A stretch of 57,084 bases of DNA from Massilimicrobiota sp. An134 (GCF_002160815.1 NZ_NFLH01000014.1:1-57084); one strand, 5' to 3'. Numbered from the stretch's first letter, positions 44,886-53,864 are shown. Translations and numbers: made by a program. Notes: generated by a model from the letters alone, not told the origin.

Positions 44886-46174
44886 TGCAATATTCTTATC
44901 AGCGTTTATTATCATTTTTAAGAAATGCAATGACGATATTGAATATGTTGATTGTTGTTTTTTATGGCAGTGTTATTCTTTTGACAACGCAATATATTGT
45001 TTCCACACGTTTGGCTAGGGATTTTTTAGATCGGATTACGCATCTTCCACATCAGCCCATTGTTGCATTTTTTGGTTCATTGATGTTGTATGGTATATTT
45101 ATCTTTATTATGTATAGTCGTAGTGAAAAAGTAATTGCGCATAAAAGACTCAATTTTATTTATAGTTTTATTGAAATGATTGTTAGTTTTACTTTGATTT
45201 ATTTTTTGTATATGGAATATAATGGTATCTTGTTGCTTGTTTTTTGTGATTGTATATTTCATTTAAGAGATGGAAGATATTCTAAGTGGTTTATTTGGGT
45301 TTTGGTTGTGGCTTATTTAATATCTAGTTATGATGTTTTTTCGGCTATTTTTCCATTGACAAGTATAAATGAATATTTTCAAATCTATGGATCACAAATT
45401 AATGGTATCTTTATGATGAGTAAGTCATGTTTAGAAACGCTCAATATGATATTGTTTATTGCTTTTATGATTGTTTATCTGGTAGATGAAATACAAAAGA
45501 ATCAGCATATTTCTCAAGAATTGGATATGGTGCATCAGGTGAATAAAGAATTAGAAAATTATGCAGCCATTACCGAAAAAATTGGAGAAAACAATGAAAG
45601 AAAACGTCTGGCTAGAGAAATTCATGATACTTTAGGTCATGCCTTGACGGGAATAGCAGCAGGAGTGGATGCTTGTATTGCGATGATTGATCAAAATCCT
45701 AAAGCAACGAAAGCGCAGCTACAAGTTATTTCAAAAGTTGTCAGGCAGGGCATTAAAGATGTTCGTAATTCTTTAAATAAGTTAAGACCAGGAGCTTTAG
45801 AAGAACATAGTTTAAAAGAAGCTATAGAACGTATGATAGGAGAATTTTCCAGTGTAAGTGATCTGACGATTGCATTAGAGTATGAACTAGAAAATATAGA
45901 TCTGGAAAAAACAAAAGAAGAAATTTTATTTAGAATTATACAGGAATCTATTACGAATGCTTTGCGTCATGGACATGCGACAGAAGTTCATATTCATCTT
46001 TATCAGGAAAATCATTTCTTATATCTCAAAATACAGGATAATGGAATTGGTTGTGATCATGTCCATTATGGATTTGGCTTAACACAAATGAGAGAACGTC
46101 TTGCGGTTATTAATGGTCAGGTAGAGTTTGATGGTCATCATGGCTTTTTGACAATCGCTAAAATACCAGTATAA
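44885..46174 (+). CDS. Sensor histidine kinase (HisKA_3, NarL-type)
   Basis: 429 residues from the ATG at 44885, overlapping the previous stop; GGGGTGG is upstream. About six transmembrane helices fill residues 1-205. A short coiled-coil leads to the HisKA_3 motif RKRLAREIHDTLGHALTGI (phospho-acceptor histidine near 250) and the ATPase with N-box SITNALRHGHA and G-boxes DNGIGCDHVHYGFGLTQM. It lacks a large extracellular domain, so the adjacent binding proteins probably supply ligand recognition. It phosphorylates the regulator encoded next. Confidence 0.92.
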   Translation: MQYSYQRLLSFLRNAMTILNMLIVVFYGSVILLTTQYIVSTRLARDFLDRITHLPHQPIVAFFGSLMLYGIFIFIMYSRSEKVIAHKRLNFIYSFIEMIVSFTLIYFLYMEYNGILLLVFCDCIFHLRDGRYSKWFIWVLVVAYLISSYDVFSAIFPLTSINEYFQIYGSQINGIFMMSKSCLETLNMILFIAFMIVYLVDEIQKNQHISQELDMVHQVNKELENYAAITEKIGENNERKRLAREIHDTLGHALTGIAAGVDACIAMIDQNPKATKAQLQVISKVVRQGIKDVRNSLNKLRPGALEEHSLKEAIERMIGEFSSVSDLTIALEYELENIDLEKTKEEILFRIIQESITNALRHGHATEVHIHLYQENHFLYLKIQDNGIGCDHVHYGFGLTQMRERLAVINGQVEFDGHHGFLTIAKIPV

Positions 46175-46194
46175 GTAAGAGGAGAGGACAGATA

Positions 46195-46869
46195 ATGATT
46201 AAAGTGATTATTGCAGATGATCAGGAATTGATTAGAGAATCTTTAAAAATTGTATTAGGGACACATGAAGATATCCAGGTTGTAGATGTTGCATCGGATG
46301 GGTTTGAAGTGATTCATATTCTTGAACAAGAAACAGCTGATGTCATTTTGATGGATATTCGTATGCCAGGAATGGATGGTGTTCACTGTACAAAAATTGT
46401 GAAGGAAAAATATCCTCAAACAAAAATTATTATTTTGACAACATTTGATGATGACGATTTCGTATTTAGTGCGCTTAAATATGGAGCGAGTGGTTATTTA
46501 TTGAAAGGTGTAGGAATGGATGAGCTTTATCAGGCTATTATCACTGTGAATAGTGGTGGAGCTATGATTAATCCCGATATTGCCACGAAAGTTTTCAGCA
46601 TGTTTTCTAAAATGACACAAAATAATTATGCAATTCAGGTTGATGAAGAGGCTATTCAAGATATTAGTCATCCTGAATGGCGAGTGATTCAGCAAGTTGC
46701 ATTTGGATTATCCAATAAAGAAATAGCACAAAAGCTTTTTCTATCAGAAGGAACAGTAAGAAATTATTTAAGTTCGATTTTATCTAAATTAAATTTAAGA
46801 GATCGTACACAACTGGCAATATGGGCGGTACAAACAGGTATTACGACAAAGGATTTTAGCGATGAGTAG
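46195..46869 (+). CDS. NarL/LuxR-type response regulator
   Basis: 224 residues. The receiver domain (about 1-120) has the acidic pair IIADDQELIRESL, the phospho-acceptor in VILMDIRMPGMDG (about 54) and the lysine in SGYLLKG. The C-terminal LuxR HTH (about 155-215) has SNKEIAQKLFLSEGTVRNYL. AGAGGAG precedes the ATG. It pairs with the upstream HisKA_3 kinase. Targets may be the nearby GH1 or PTS genes; that is inference. Confidence 0.94.
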   Translation: MIKVIIADDQELIRESLKIVLGTHEDIQVVDVASDGFEVIHILEQETADVILMDIRMPGMDGVHCTKIVKEKYPQTKIIILTTFDDDDFVFSALKYGASGYLLKGVGMDELYQAIITVNSGGAMINPDIATKVFSMFSKMTQNNYAIQVDEEAIQDISHPEWRVIQQVAFGLSNKEIAQKLFLSEGTVRNYLSSILSKLNLRDRTQLAIWAVQTGITTKDFSDE

Positions 46870-48148
46870 AAAAAAGATAGTCTGTATACTGGTTGTATTG
46901 GGATGTCTTTTATGTGTTGTTTGGCGCCCTCAACGCATAACTTTAAAAGTTGGTATTTTTGCTGGAAGTAACTGGGATGTACCTAATGGTGATTGTTATA
47001 AAATTATTGATCAGGCTATTGAAAGATATGAAGAGGAAAATCCTGATATTCATATTGAATATGAAAGTGGTATTTTAAAAGATGATTATTCAGAATGGTT
47101 ATCTGCTCAATATTTAAAAGGAGAAGAACCAGACATCTTTATGGTCTTAAGTGAAGATTTTAATACTTTAAGTGCGCTAGGTGCATTAAAGAACTTAGAT
47201 GATTTTATGCAAAAAGATAGTCAGTTTCATAGCGATGATTACTATGAAAACGCCTTGCTTGCAGGGCAATATCAGCATCATCAGTATGCTTTGCCTTATG
47301 AAAGTAATCCAACATTAATGTTTGTGAATCAAACATTACTGCAAAAAGAAAATATAGATCTTCCAAGTAATGACTGGACTTTAGATGATTTTTATAATAT
47401 CTGTCAACAAGTAACAAAAGATACGAATAATGATGGACAGATTGACCAATATGGTTGTTATAATTATGATTGGTTAGACTCTGTTTATAGTCATGAAGTG
47501 AGTTTGTTTGATGAAACAGGTCAGACATGTTATTTAAACCAGGAACCTGTAAAAAATGCGATTGCTTTCATTCAGAGATTGAATCAATTGAATAAAGGCT
47601 ATACAGTGACTTCTCAGGATTTTGATACAGGGAAGGTGGCATTTTCTCCGATGCCTTTTGCACAATATCGTACTTATAAGCCTTATCCTTATCGTGTTCA
47701 AAAATATTCTCAGTTTGAATGGGATTGTGTTCCTATGCCTGGGATGACAGAAAGTCGTAGTGAAGTGTCTTCATTATTGATGGGTATTTCTGCTCGTACA
47801 TCTTATGGACAGCAGGCCTGGGATTTTTTAAAACTACTAACATATGATCAAGAAACGCAAGAAAGTCTTTTTCGCTATTCACAGGGAATATCATCTTTAA
47901 AAACTGTTATTCAATCAACTGAAGCATTAAGTCTACTCAACGAAGAATCCTTAGGAGATACGCAAGTTGATTTAAGCTTGTTGAATGATGTTATGGAAAA
48001 TGCTATGAATCAAAATCAATTTCGAAAATATAATGCCACTCTAACAATGATGGATACACAGATACAACAGATGATACAAAATAATGAAGATTTAGATTTA
48101 TCATTAATGTCTTTACAAAATGAAGTTAATGAATATTTAAGAGAATAA
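46862..48148 (+). CDS. Extracellular solute-binding protein (SBP_bac_1 family)
   Basis: 428 residues. The N terminus MSRKKIVCILVVLGCLLCVV is a membrane-targeting segment with a possible lipobox (VLGC). The mature part has typical sugar-binding lipoprotein features: IDQAIERYEEENPDIHIEYE, GEEPDIFMV and YALPYESNPTLMFVN. The ATG overlaps the end of the regulator gene by 8 bases. No permease genes are adjacent, so this second binding protein may also serve sensing. A hairpin terminator ends the four-gene operon. Confidence 0.85.
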   Translation: MSRKKIVCILVVLGCLLCVVWRPQRITLKVGIFAGSNWDVPNGDCYKIIDQAIERYEEENPDIHIEYESGILKDDYSEWLSAQYLKGEEPDIFMVLSEDFNTLSALGALKNLDDFMQKDSQFHSDDYYENALLAGQYQHHQYALPYESNPTLMFVNQTLLQKENIDLPSNDWTLDDFYNICQQVTKDTNNDGQIDQYGCYNYDWLDSVYSHEVSLFDETGQTCYLNQEPVKNAIAFIQRLNQLNKGYTVTSQDFDTGKVAFSPMPFAQYRTYKPYPYRVQKYSQFEWDCVPMPGMTESRSEVSSLLMGISARTSYGQQAWDFLKLLTYDQETQESLFRYSQGISSLKTVIQSTEALSLLNEESLGDTQVDLSLLNDVMENAMNQNQFRKYNATLTMMDTQIQQMIQNNEDLDLSLMSLQNEVNEYLRE

Positions 48149-48209
48149 AGCATCAAAAATTGTATATTTTTCTAACTTGTTTATGATTTATAATGAGTCA
48201 TGAAAAAAT

Positions 48210-48258
48210 AAGAGATTTCAACAATGATTTTACGCTATCATTTAAGAAATCTCTTTTT
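48210..48258 (+). terminator. Terminator of the sensing operon
   Basis: AAGAGATTTC (48210-48219) and GAAATCTCTT (48246-48255) form a 10-bp stem with a long loop, followed by Ts. Confidence 0.8.
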
Positions 48259-48291
48259 ATATTTCATTATTATATTCTTTTGTATCTGTAA

Positions 48292-48777
48292 TTAGAGGCT
48301 TTCTCTTATTTTGTTTCTCACCATCATAAGACTATATCCTAGTCAATTTTTACCCTTCCAATAAGACATATCATATCTTTTTTTATCATTCATTGACAAA
48401 CCAATACCCCAGATTTTATCGCCAACAGCGCATTCAGCCAATATAGTTTCTTGTGTGTTTAATAATTCTATTTTTAATTGTTCATTTTGTGAAAATTTAG
48501 CTAATAAACCTTCATAAATAATAATTTGCCTGATACCATTCCAATAAGATTCATTATAATTGGAAACTTCTCTTCCTAACGCTTTGATAGTGGCAGGATT
48601 ATCAGTAGATAGTATTTTTTCAGCAATTTCATGATCATGAAAATATTTAGCTTTCATATACATCATGTATTGTTCCATAGAAGAAAAGGACATATCATGT
48701 ATAGTAAACTGTGATATGTACCAATTACTTAAATATCCATTTTCTTCATCTGGGTTATGAAAGAAAACAAGATCCAT
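48292..48777 (-). pseudogene. NADAR (YbiA-like) protein ending early at an in-frame TGA
   Basis: The open part (48777-48343, from an ATG with AAGTGGGTG upstream) encodes 144 residues of NADAR: NPDEENGYLSNWYISQF, SSMEQYMMYMKAKYF, VGDKIWGIGLSM and MSYWKGKN. A TGA follows (48345-48343), and the same frame then reads LGYSLMMVRNKIRESL, the usual NADAR C terminus, to 48292. The TGA thus removes the last 16-17 residues and is probably a nonsense change. NADAR proteins act in ADP-ribose/riboflavin chemistry and can remove ADP-ribose from guanine. The neighbour upstream is a DUF3990 relic. Confidence 0.8.
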
Positions 48778-48786
48778 ATTAGTATT

Positions 48787-48927
48787 CACCCACTTTCTTG
48801 ACTGCCAATTCTAAATTATCAGTTAGGTAAAAAATCCTCTACCATAATCATGCTTATCTTCTCCATAGCCATAAGTAGGTTTAATCATTTTATGAGGACT
48901 TCCATGATATAAAATAATTTTCGTCAT
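48787..48927 (-). pseudogene. DUF3990-like relic (ADP-ribosyltransferase-type fold)
   Basis: From an ATG at 48927 (AAAGGAACAG upstream) the frame encodes MTKIILYHGSPHKMIKPTYG, then DKHDYGRGFF, and stops at 48823. This is the well-known opening of DUF3990 proteins (YHGS...DYGRGFY). After a frameshift the next bases read LTDNLELAVKKVGEY, the expected continuation, up to the NADAR start. The rest of the protein (about 100 residues) is missing. It is a frameshifted, truncated gene fused to the NADAR leader. Confidence 0.7.
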
Positions 48928-49337
48928 ATGATCTGTTCCTTTCTTTTCAACTGAGTTAATAATAATAAAACTATACTGAAAACTTATCTATGTGGAAAGT
49001 CATTGATGACAGCAATAACATAGCTCCATCCTGTTGTATAAATATGAGTGTTTTCTCATCTTTCTTGTTAATTACTTTGAATATTTCATGATGAGATTTA
49101 TATTGATAAAATATCCCATTCTATAATAACAATTCATTCTTCTTATGGATAATTTTGCTATATGTTTTTATTGAGTACAAGAGTTAATTGTTAAGAAAAG
49201 AAATTTATTAAAAAAGCATGACAAATGTCATATTTGTTTCTATCATCTGTCATGATAAAAATGTGACAATAGACAGATGGAATGAAAGGGCTTAATTGAT
49301 ACAATAATGGTGTCAAAAAGAGGAGGGGAAAAAAGAA
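48928..49337. promoter_or_regulatory. Gap upstream of the PTS operon with an inverted repeat
   Basis: No gene in 410 bases. CATCTGTC (49244-49251) and GACAGATG (49272-49279) form an inverted repeat, and TGACAAATGTCA near 49219-49230 is a second small palindrome. Both lie within 120 bases of the IIA start and are candidate operators. The -24/-12 sigma-54 pattern expected for LevR-type control was not seen. Confidence 0.4.
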
Positions 49338-49760
49338 ATGAAATACTTAGTCTTGGTAAGTCATGGACAATTTGCTGATGGATTAAAAGATGCACTTTCC
49401 ATGTTAGCAGGAGAACGTGATGATGTTTTATCAGCTGGTTTAAAAAATGGAAAAAGTGCTGATGAATTCGCTGAAGAATTTTCACATGTTATTGAGGGTA
49501 TTCATCAAGATGATGAAATCATTTTATTAGGTGATTTGATTGGTGGATCTCCACTGACAACAGCTATGAATGTAATCGCTGAAAAAGGATTAAGTGAACA
49601 TTGTACAACAATAGGTGGAATGAATTTACCACTTGCTTTAACAACAGTATTGATGAAAGATACAATGGCACGTGATGACCTTGTTGTACAAGTTTTAAAT
49701 GAAGCACAAAGTGCTTTAAAAGAATTTAAAGTTGTTAATGATGATGAAGATGATATTTAA
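49338..49760 (+). CDS. PTS mannose-family IIA component
   Basis: 140 residues. The phospho-acceptor histidine lies in LVLVSHGQFADGL (about 9), followed by LLGDLIGGSPLTTAM and GGMNLPLALT, all typical of EIIA-Man. It receives phosphate from HPr and passes it to IIB. GAGGAGGGG precedes the ATG. It is first in a IIA-IIB-IIC-IID operon. The sugar cannot be read from sequence. Confidence 0.93.
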   Translation: MKYLVLVSHGQFADGLKDALSMLAGERDDVLSAGLKNGKSADEFAEEFSHVIEGIHQDDEIILLGDLIGGSPLTTAMNVIAEKGLSEHCTTIGGMNLPLALTTVLMKDTMARDDLVVQVLNEAQSALKEFKVVNDDEDDI

Positions 49761-49774
49761 AGGAGGAGAATAAT

Positions 49775-50266
49775 ATGTCAGTTTCATTTATTCGTATTGA
49801 TGATCGTATGATTCATGGGCAAACATGTACACGTTGGGCTCGTGAATATCCATGTGATGGATTGATTGCTGTGAATGATAAAGCAGCTAAAAATGATGTG
49901 TTAAAAGCTGCTTATAAAGCTGCCAGTGGAAAGAAAACATTTGTTTGGACATTGGATGACTTTCAAAAAAAGGCACAAAAGGTTTTAGATAGTGATACAA
50001 GATATTTCTTGATTACTAAAAACCCAGTTGATATGTGTAAAATTTTAGTGGATCAAGGGTTCAAATGTGGTATTGATACAGTCATTGTTGGACCATGTAA
50101 TGATCGAGAAGGGGCAGTCAAATTAGGAAATAACCAGTCTATTACACAAGAAGAAGCAGATGCTTTCGAGAAAATTGCTAAAGCTGGTTATAAAATCAAA
50201 TTTGCCTTATTACCAGATGTTTCTATTGGAACATGGGATGATTTTAAAGGAAAATTTGGATATTAA
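49775..50266 (+). CDS. PTS mannose-family IIB component
   Basis: 163 residues of the EIIB-Man/Sor fold, with the phospho-histidine in FIRIDDRMIHGQTCTRWAREY (about 14) and NDKAAKND, VIVGPCNDREGA. It transfers phosphate from IIA to the incoming sugar on IIC/IID. AGGAGGAG precedes the ATG, 14 bases after IIA. Confidence 0.93.
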   Translation: MSVSFIRIDDRMIHGQTCTRWAREYPCDGLIAVNDKAAKNDVLKAAYKAASGKKTFVWTLDDFQKKAQKVLDSDTRYFLITKNPVDMCKILVDQGFKCGIDTVIVGPCNDREGAVKLGNNQSITQEEADAFEKIAKAGYKIKFALLPDVSIGTWDDFKGKFGY

Positions 50267-50291
50267 AAAATAAAGGGGAGGTTTCATTATT

Positions 50292-51134
50292 ATGGAAATT
50301 AGTTGGATTCAAGCTGCCTTACTTGGACTCTTTGCCTGTTTATCAAGTATGCCAGGTTTAGGTGGAACATCAATTGGTAACTACACTTTAGGTAGACCAT
50401 TAATTGGTGGATTGGTATGTGGTATTATTTTAGGAGATATTTATTCAGGTATTTTAGTTGGGGTAGCGATGCAAGTTGTTTATATTGCTTTAGTTACACC
50501 TGGAGGAACTGTTTCAGCTGACGTTCGTGCTGTAAGTTACATTGGAATTCCACTAGCTATGATTGCATTAAAGAGCTATGGTTTAGATGCCGGAAGTGCA
50601 GATGGACAAGCTATGGCAACTTCATTTGGAACAATGGTTGGAACTTTAGGAACTGTTTTGTTTTATGGAACAGCAACAATCAATCTTGTATGGCAACATA
50701 TAGGATGGCGTGCTGTAGAAAAAGGTGATTTCAATAAATTATATGTTGTCAATATGGGATTACCTTGGATTTCACATATTCTTTGTTCATTTATCCCAAC
50801 TTTGATTATGTGTAAGATGGGAGCTCCAATGGTAGAATTAATTAAAAATTATTTACCAATGGATGGTATTGCAATGATGACATTATTTACTGTTGGATCA
50901 TTACTTCCATGTGTTGGAATTGCGATTTTATTGAAACAGATTGCAACAAAAGCAGTTGACTTTATTCCATTCTTCTTTGGATTTACTCTAGCAGCAGCAT
51001 TGGGTATTAACCTTGTATCTGCAACAGTGATTGCCGGAATGTTTGCTTTAATTAACTATCGTATTAAAATGTTAGCAATCAATAAGCCAGCAGCTGCATC
51101 AGAAACTGATGATGATGACGAGGAGGATATTTAA
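50292..51134 (+). CDS. PTS mannose-family IIC membrane component
   Basis: 280 residues, polytopic membrane protein with EIIC-Man features (GLGGTSIGNYTLGRPLIGG, GVAMQVVYIALVTPGGTVSA) and about 7-8 helices. The acidic C terminus ends ETDDDDEEDI. It forms the sugar channel with IID, whose ATG follows one base after its TAA. GGGGAGG precedes the start. Confidence 0.93.
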   Translation: MEISWIQAALLGLFACLSSMPGLGGTSIGNYTLGRPLIGGLVCGIILGDIYSGILVGVAMQVVYIALVTPGGTVSADVRAVSYIGIPLAMIALKSYGLDAGSADGQAMATSFGTMVGTLGTVLFYGTATINLVWQHIGWRAVEKGDFNKLYVVNMGLPWISHILCSFIPTLIMCKMGAPMVELIKNYLPMDGIAMMTLFTVGSLLPCVGIAILLKQIATKAVDFIPFFFGFTLAAALGINLVSATVIAGMFALINYRIKMLAINKPAAASETDDDDEEDI

Positions 51135-51135
51135 G

Positions 51136-51969
51136 ATGGAAAAGAAATTAACAAAAAAGACTCTGACAAAGTCATTTCATAATTGGTATTATGGAAACTT
51201 AACATGTTTCTCTCAGGAACATATGCAAACTTTTGGATATTTATGTTCAATGCTTCCTGTTGTTAATGAATTGTATGACAAACAGGAAGATAAAGCCAAA
51301 GCTATGCAAACTTATACAGCTTTCTTTAATACAGAACCACAAATTGGTTCAGTCATTGTTGGTATGACAGCTGGTTTGGAAGAAGCACGTGCCAATGGTG
51401 ATGATGTAGATGATGAAACAATTAATGGTTTACGTGCTGGGTTAATGGGACCTTTAGCTGGAATTGGAGATTCATTAGTTGTTGGTACAGTCATTCCTAT
51501 TTTATTAGGCGTTGCATTAGGAATGTCTGATGGGGGATCACCTTTAGGAGCTATCTTCTATATCATTGTTTGGAACTTATTTGCTTACTTTGGAATGAAA
51601 TTCTTATATTTCAAAGGATATGAATTAGGTGGGAAAGCCGTTGATTTCTTAGTTGGACCTCAAGGAGAGGCTTTAAGAGAGTCAATTACAATGTTAGGTG
51701 GTATTGTTATTGGGGCTGTCGCAGCAACTTGGGTATCAGTTACAACAAAGTTTACTTTGACAGCTGAAGGGGCCACAGAACCATACTTGAATTTACAAAG
51801 CACTTTGGATAGTGTTTATCCAGGATTTTTAACGGCAGCATTTGTTATGCTTTGCTGGTATTTACTTGCTAAAAGAAAAATGTCACCAATCAAAGTTATG
51901 TTATTACTTGTTGTGATTGCATTTGTTGGTGTATTAGTTGGATTCTTTAATCCAGGTTTACAATATTAA
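51136..51969 (+). CDS. PTS mannose-family IID membrane component
   Basis: 277 residues from the ATG at 51136 (MEKKLTKKTLTKSFHNWYYG), with GAGGAGG upstream inside the IIC end. EIID signatures are CFSQEHMQTFGYLCSM, FFNTEPQIGSVIVGM and LMGPLAGIGDSLVVGTVIPI. It completes the permease with IIC. An alternative upstream start at 51109 would overlap IIC and is unlikely. Confidence 0.94.
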   Translation: MEKKLTKKTLTKSFHNWYYGNLTCFSQEHMQTFGYLCSMLPVVNELYDKQEDKAKAMQTYTAFFNTEPQIGSVIVGMTAGLEEARANGDDVDDETINGLRAGLMGPLAGIGDSLVVGTVIPILLGVALGMSDGGSPLGAIFYIIVWNLFAYFGMKFLYFKGYELGGKAVDFLVGPQGEALRESITMLGGIVIGAVAATWVSVTTKFTLTAEGATEPYLNLQSTLDSVYPGFLTAAFVMLCWYLLAKRKMSPIKVMLLLVVIAFVGVLVGFFNPGLQY

Positions 51970-51986
51970 TCAAAGGAGACGATATC

Positions 51987-52253
51987 ATGGATGCCAAACT
52001 GAAAAAAGCATATATAGCAGAAGTACAATATCAAACAAAAATGTTAAATCATTTAAAAAAATGGTTAAGAAATCTTATTATATTTTCTTCAATTTCTTTC
52101 GTTCTTGTTCTATTTGGTTCATCCATTCATCCATTTATACAAGTTCTAGGAGTTATACTTTTGATTATCAGCATCCTCTCTTGTGCTCTTGTAGGACTTG
52201 GCTATAAAAACGGATATGATAACGTTCAAAAAATCATTAATCAGATCAAATAG
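51987..52253 (+). CDS. Small two-helix membrane protein in the PTS operon
   Basis: 88 residues. A charged N terminus (MDAKLKKAYIAEVQYQTKML) is followed by two transmembrane helices (about 28-47 and 49-72) and a short basic tail. Family not recognised. It lies 17 bases after IID with AAAGGAG and directly before a terminator, so it is part of the PTS operon. It could be a permease accessory or regulator. Confidence 0.7.
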   Translation: MDAKLKKAYIAEVQYQTKMLNHLKKWLRNLIIFSSISFVLVLFGSSIHPFIQVLGVILLIISILSCALVGLGYKNGYDNVQKIINQIK

Positions 52254-52254
52254 T

Positions 52255-52280
52255 GGATTGTTATTAAACAATCCCTTTTT
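52255..52280 (+). terminator. Terminator after the PTS operon
   Basis: GGATTGTT (52255-52262) pairs with AACAATCC (52267-52274) and is followed by CTTTTT. The HAD gene starts 19 bases later, so partial read-through is possible. Confidence 0.85.
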
Positions 52281-52298
52281 GTATAAAGGAGAAATATT

Positions 52299-53105
52299 AT
52301 GTATCAGGCTATTTTTAGTGATGTTGATGGAACACTTTTAAATCAAAATCATCAAGTCACACCATTGACACAAAAAGCACTTCATCAATTGATGGAAAGA
52401 AATATTCCTTTTGTTGTGGTTTCAGCACGTAGTCCATCAGGTATTTTCCCTATACTTAAAGATTATCAATTGAAAGCATCAATTATTGCCTATAATGGAG
52501 CTTTGGTTATGGATCAGCAGCGATATATTTTAGCAGAAAAAGGTATGGTCACGACAACAGCATTACAAGTTTTAAAAGAACTGGAAACATTTGATGTCGC
52601 ATGGTGTGTTTATTCTTTTGATCAATGGTTTGTTAAAAGTCGTCATGATGAGCGTATTTTAAGAGAAGAAAGTATAGTGAAAGCACAATCTTTAGAAGCC
52701 ACTCTAGAAGACTTACAGACATTATCAACAGTTCATAAAATTCTTTGCATTTGTCATTCATCAGATATTTTCACCATCGAACAACATCTCCAACAAGCTT
52801 TTCCTCAATGTACGATTGTTCGATCTTCTGATATTCTGATTGAAATTGTAGATTTAGGAATTAATAAAGCCAAAGCAGTTCAAAAGCTTTGTCAATTATG
52901 GCGTATACCATTAAAAAATGTTGTTGCATTTGGCGACCAGTATAATGATTTAGATATGTTGATGGAAGTTGGCTATGGCTGGGCAATGGGGAATGCTCCT
53001 GTAGATATTCAAAAGAAAGTCGGAAGAGTCACTCAGGATAATAATCATGATGGCATTTATCATGCTTTAAAAAGTTTAGATAAAAAGGAAGAACATGGGA
53101 TGTAA
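52299..53105 (+). CDS. Cof-type HAD-family hydrolase
   Basis: 268 residues. HAD motif I is IFSDVDGTLLN (nucleophile Asp about 8), motif II VVSARSP, and motifs III-IV KAKAVQKLCQ and VVAFGDQYNDLDML. A type IIb (Cof) cap lies in the middle. Such enzymes dephosphorylate sugar phosphates or flavin precursors. Following a PTS operon, a sugar-phosphate substrate is plausible. AAAGGAG precedes the ATG. Confidence 0.9.
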   Translation: MYQAIFSDVDGTLLNQNHQVTPLTQKALHQLMERNIPFVVVSARSPSGIFPILKDYQLKASIIAYNGALVMDQQRYILAEKGMVTTTALQVLKELETFDVAWCVYSFDQWFVKSRHDERILREESIVKAQSLEATLEDLQTLSTVHKILCICHSSDIFTIEQHLQQAFPQCTIVRSSDILIEIVDLGINKAKAVQKLCQLWRIPLKNVVAFGDQYNDLDMLMEVGYGWAMGNAPVDIQKKVGRVTQDNNHDGIYHALKSLDKKEEHGM

Positions 53106-53150
53106 TACATTTCATGTTTTTTTGACGGGAAAAATAATAAAATTATTTTA

Positions 53151-53188
53151 TTGTAACTATTGACGTTACAACAAAGCAGATATATAAT
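53151..53188 (+). promoter_or_regulatory. Promoter with overlapping operator, upstream of the NAD(P)-binding gene
   Basis: TTGACG (53160-53165) and TATAAT (53183-53188) are separated by 17 bases. The -35 lies inside the inverted repeat TTGTAAC (53151-53157) / GTTACAA (53165-53171), and a further GTTACAAC occurs near 53206-53213. Repressor control by an HxlR or MarR-type protein is likely. Confidence 0.75.
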
Positions 53189-53234
53189 AAAGCTGTAATA
53201 ACAAAGGTTACAACAAAACAAAGGAGGAAAACTT

Positions 53235-53864
53235 ATGAAAATTGCAGTTGTTTGTGCCAACGGAAGAGTTGGAAGATTAGTTGTTAAGGAAGCGGTAGAA
53301 AGAGGATTGGATGTAACAGCCGTTGTTAGAGAAGATAATCAAAGTGTTGCCCCTCATGTGATTAAAAAAGATTTATATGATTTAACAAAGGAAGATTTAG
53401 CAAGTTTTGATGTTGTGGTGGATGCATTTGGTGCATGGGCTCCAGAAGAACTTCCAGGACATAGTACGTCATTAAAACATTTATGTGATATTTTATCTGG
53501 AACAGACATCAGATTATGTATTGTTGGTGGCGCAGGAAGTTTATATGTGAATAAAGAGCATACATTACAGGTTATGGATGGTGAAGATTTCCCTGCAGAA
53601 TTCAAACCATTAGCTTCTGCACAAGGAAAAGCTTTAGATGAATTAAGAGAAAGATATGATGTCAAATGGACATTTATCAGTCCAGCAGGAGATTTCCAGG
53701 CTGAAGGAGAAAGAACAGGTCAATATATTTTAGGTGGAGAAGAATTGACATTGAATGAAAAAGGAGAAAGCATTATTTCATATGCTGACTATGCTATTGC
53801 AATGGTAGATGAAATCACAAAAGGAAATCATATCCAACAAAGAATCAGTGTTGTGAGAAAATAA
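53235..53864 (+). CDS. NAD(P)-binding protein (atypical SDR, YwnB/NmrA-like)
   Basis: 209 residues. The dinucleotide fold begins MKIAVVCANGRVGRLVVKEA, with VDAFGAWAPEEL, LCIVGGAGSLYV and TFISPAGDF matching NAD(P)H-binding flavin-reductase or epimerase-like proteins. AGGAGG precedes the ATG. It is a single-gene unit with a consensus promoter, an operator and a terminator. A role in redox stress is common for this group but is inferred. Confidence 0.88.
   Translation: MKIAVVCANGRVGRLVVKEAVERGLDVTAVVREDNQSVAPHVIKKDLYDLTKEDLASFDVVVDAFGAWAPEELPGHSTSLKHLCDILSGTDIRLCIVGGAGSLYVNKEHTLQVMDGEDFPAEFKPLASAQGKALDELRERYDVKWTFISPAGDFQAEGERTGQYILGGEELTLNEKGESIISYADYAIAMVDEITKGNHIQQRISVVRK

Noticed and set aside
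47205-47528. 107-codon minus-strand frame inside the solute-binding protein gene
   Set aside because: Antisense shadow with biased H/Y/L composition and no start signal.
53354-53665. 103-codon minus-strand frame inside the NAD(P)-binding gene
   Set aside because: Shadow of a clear dinucleotide-binding protein.
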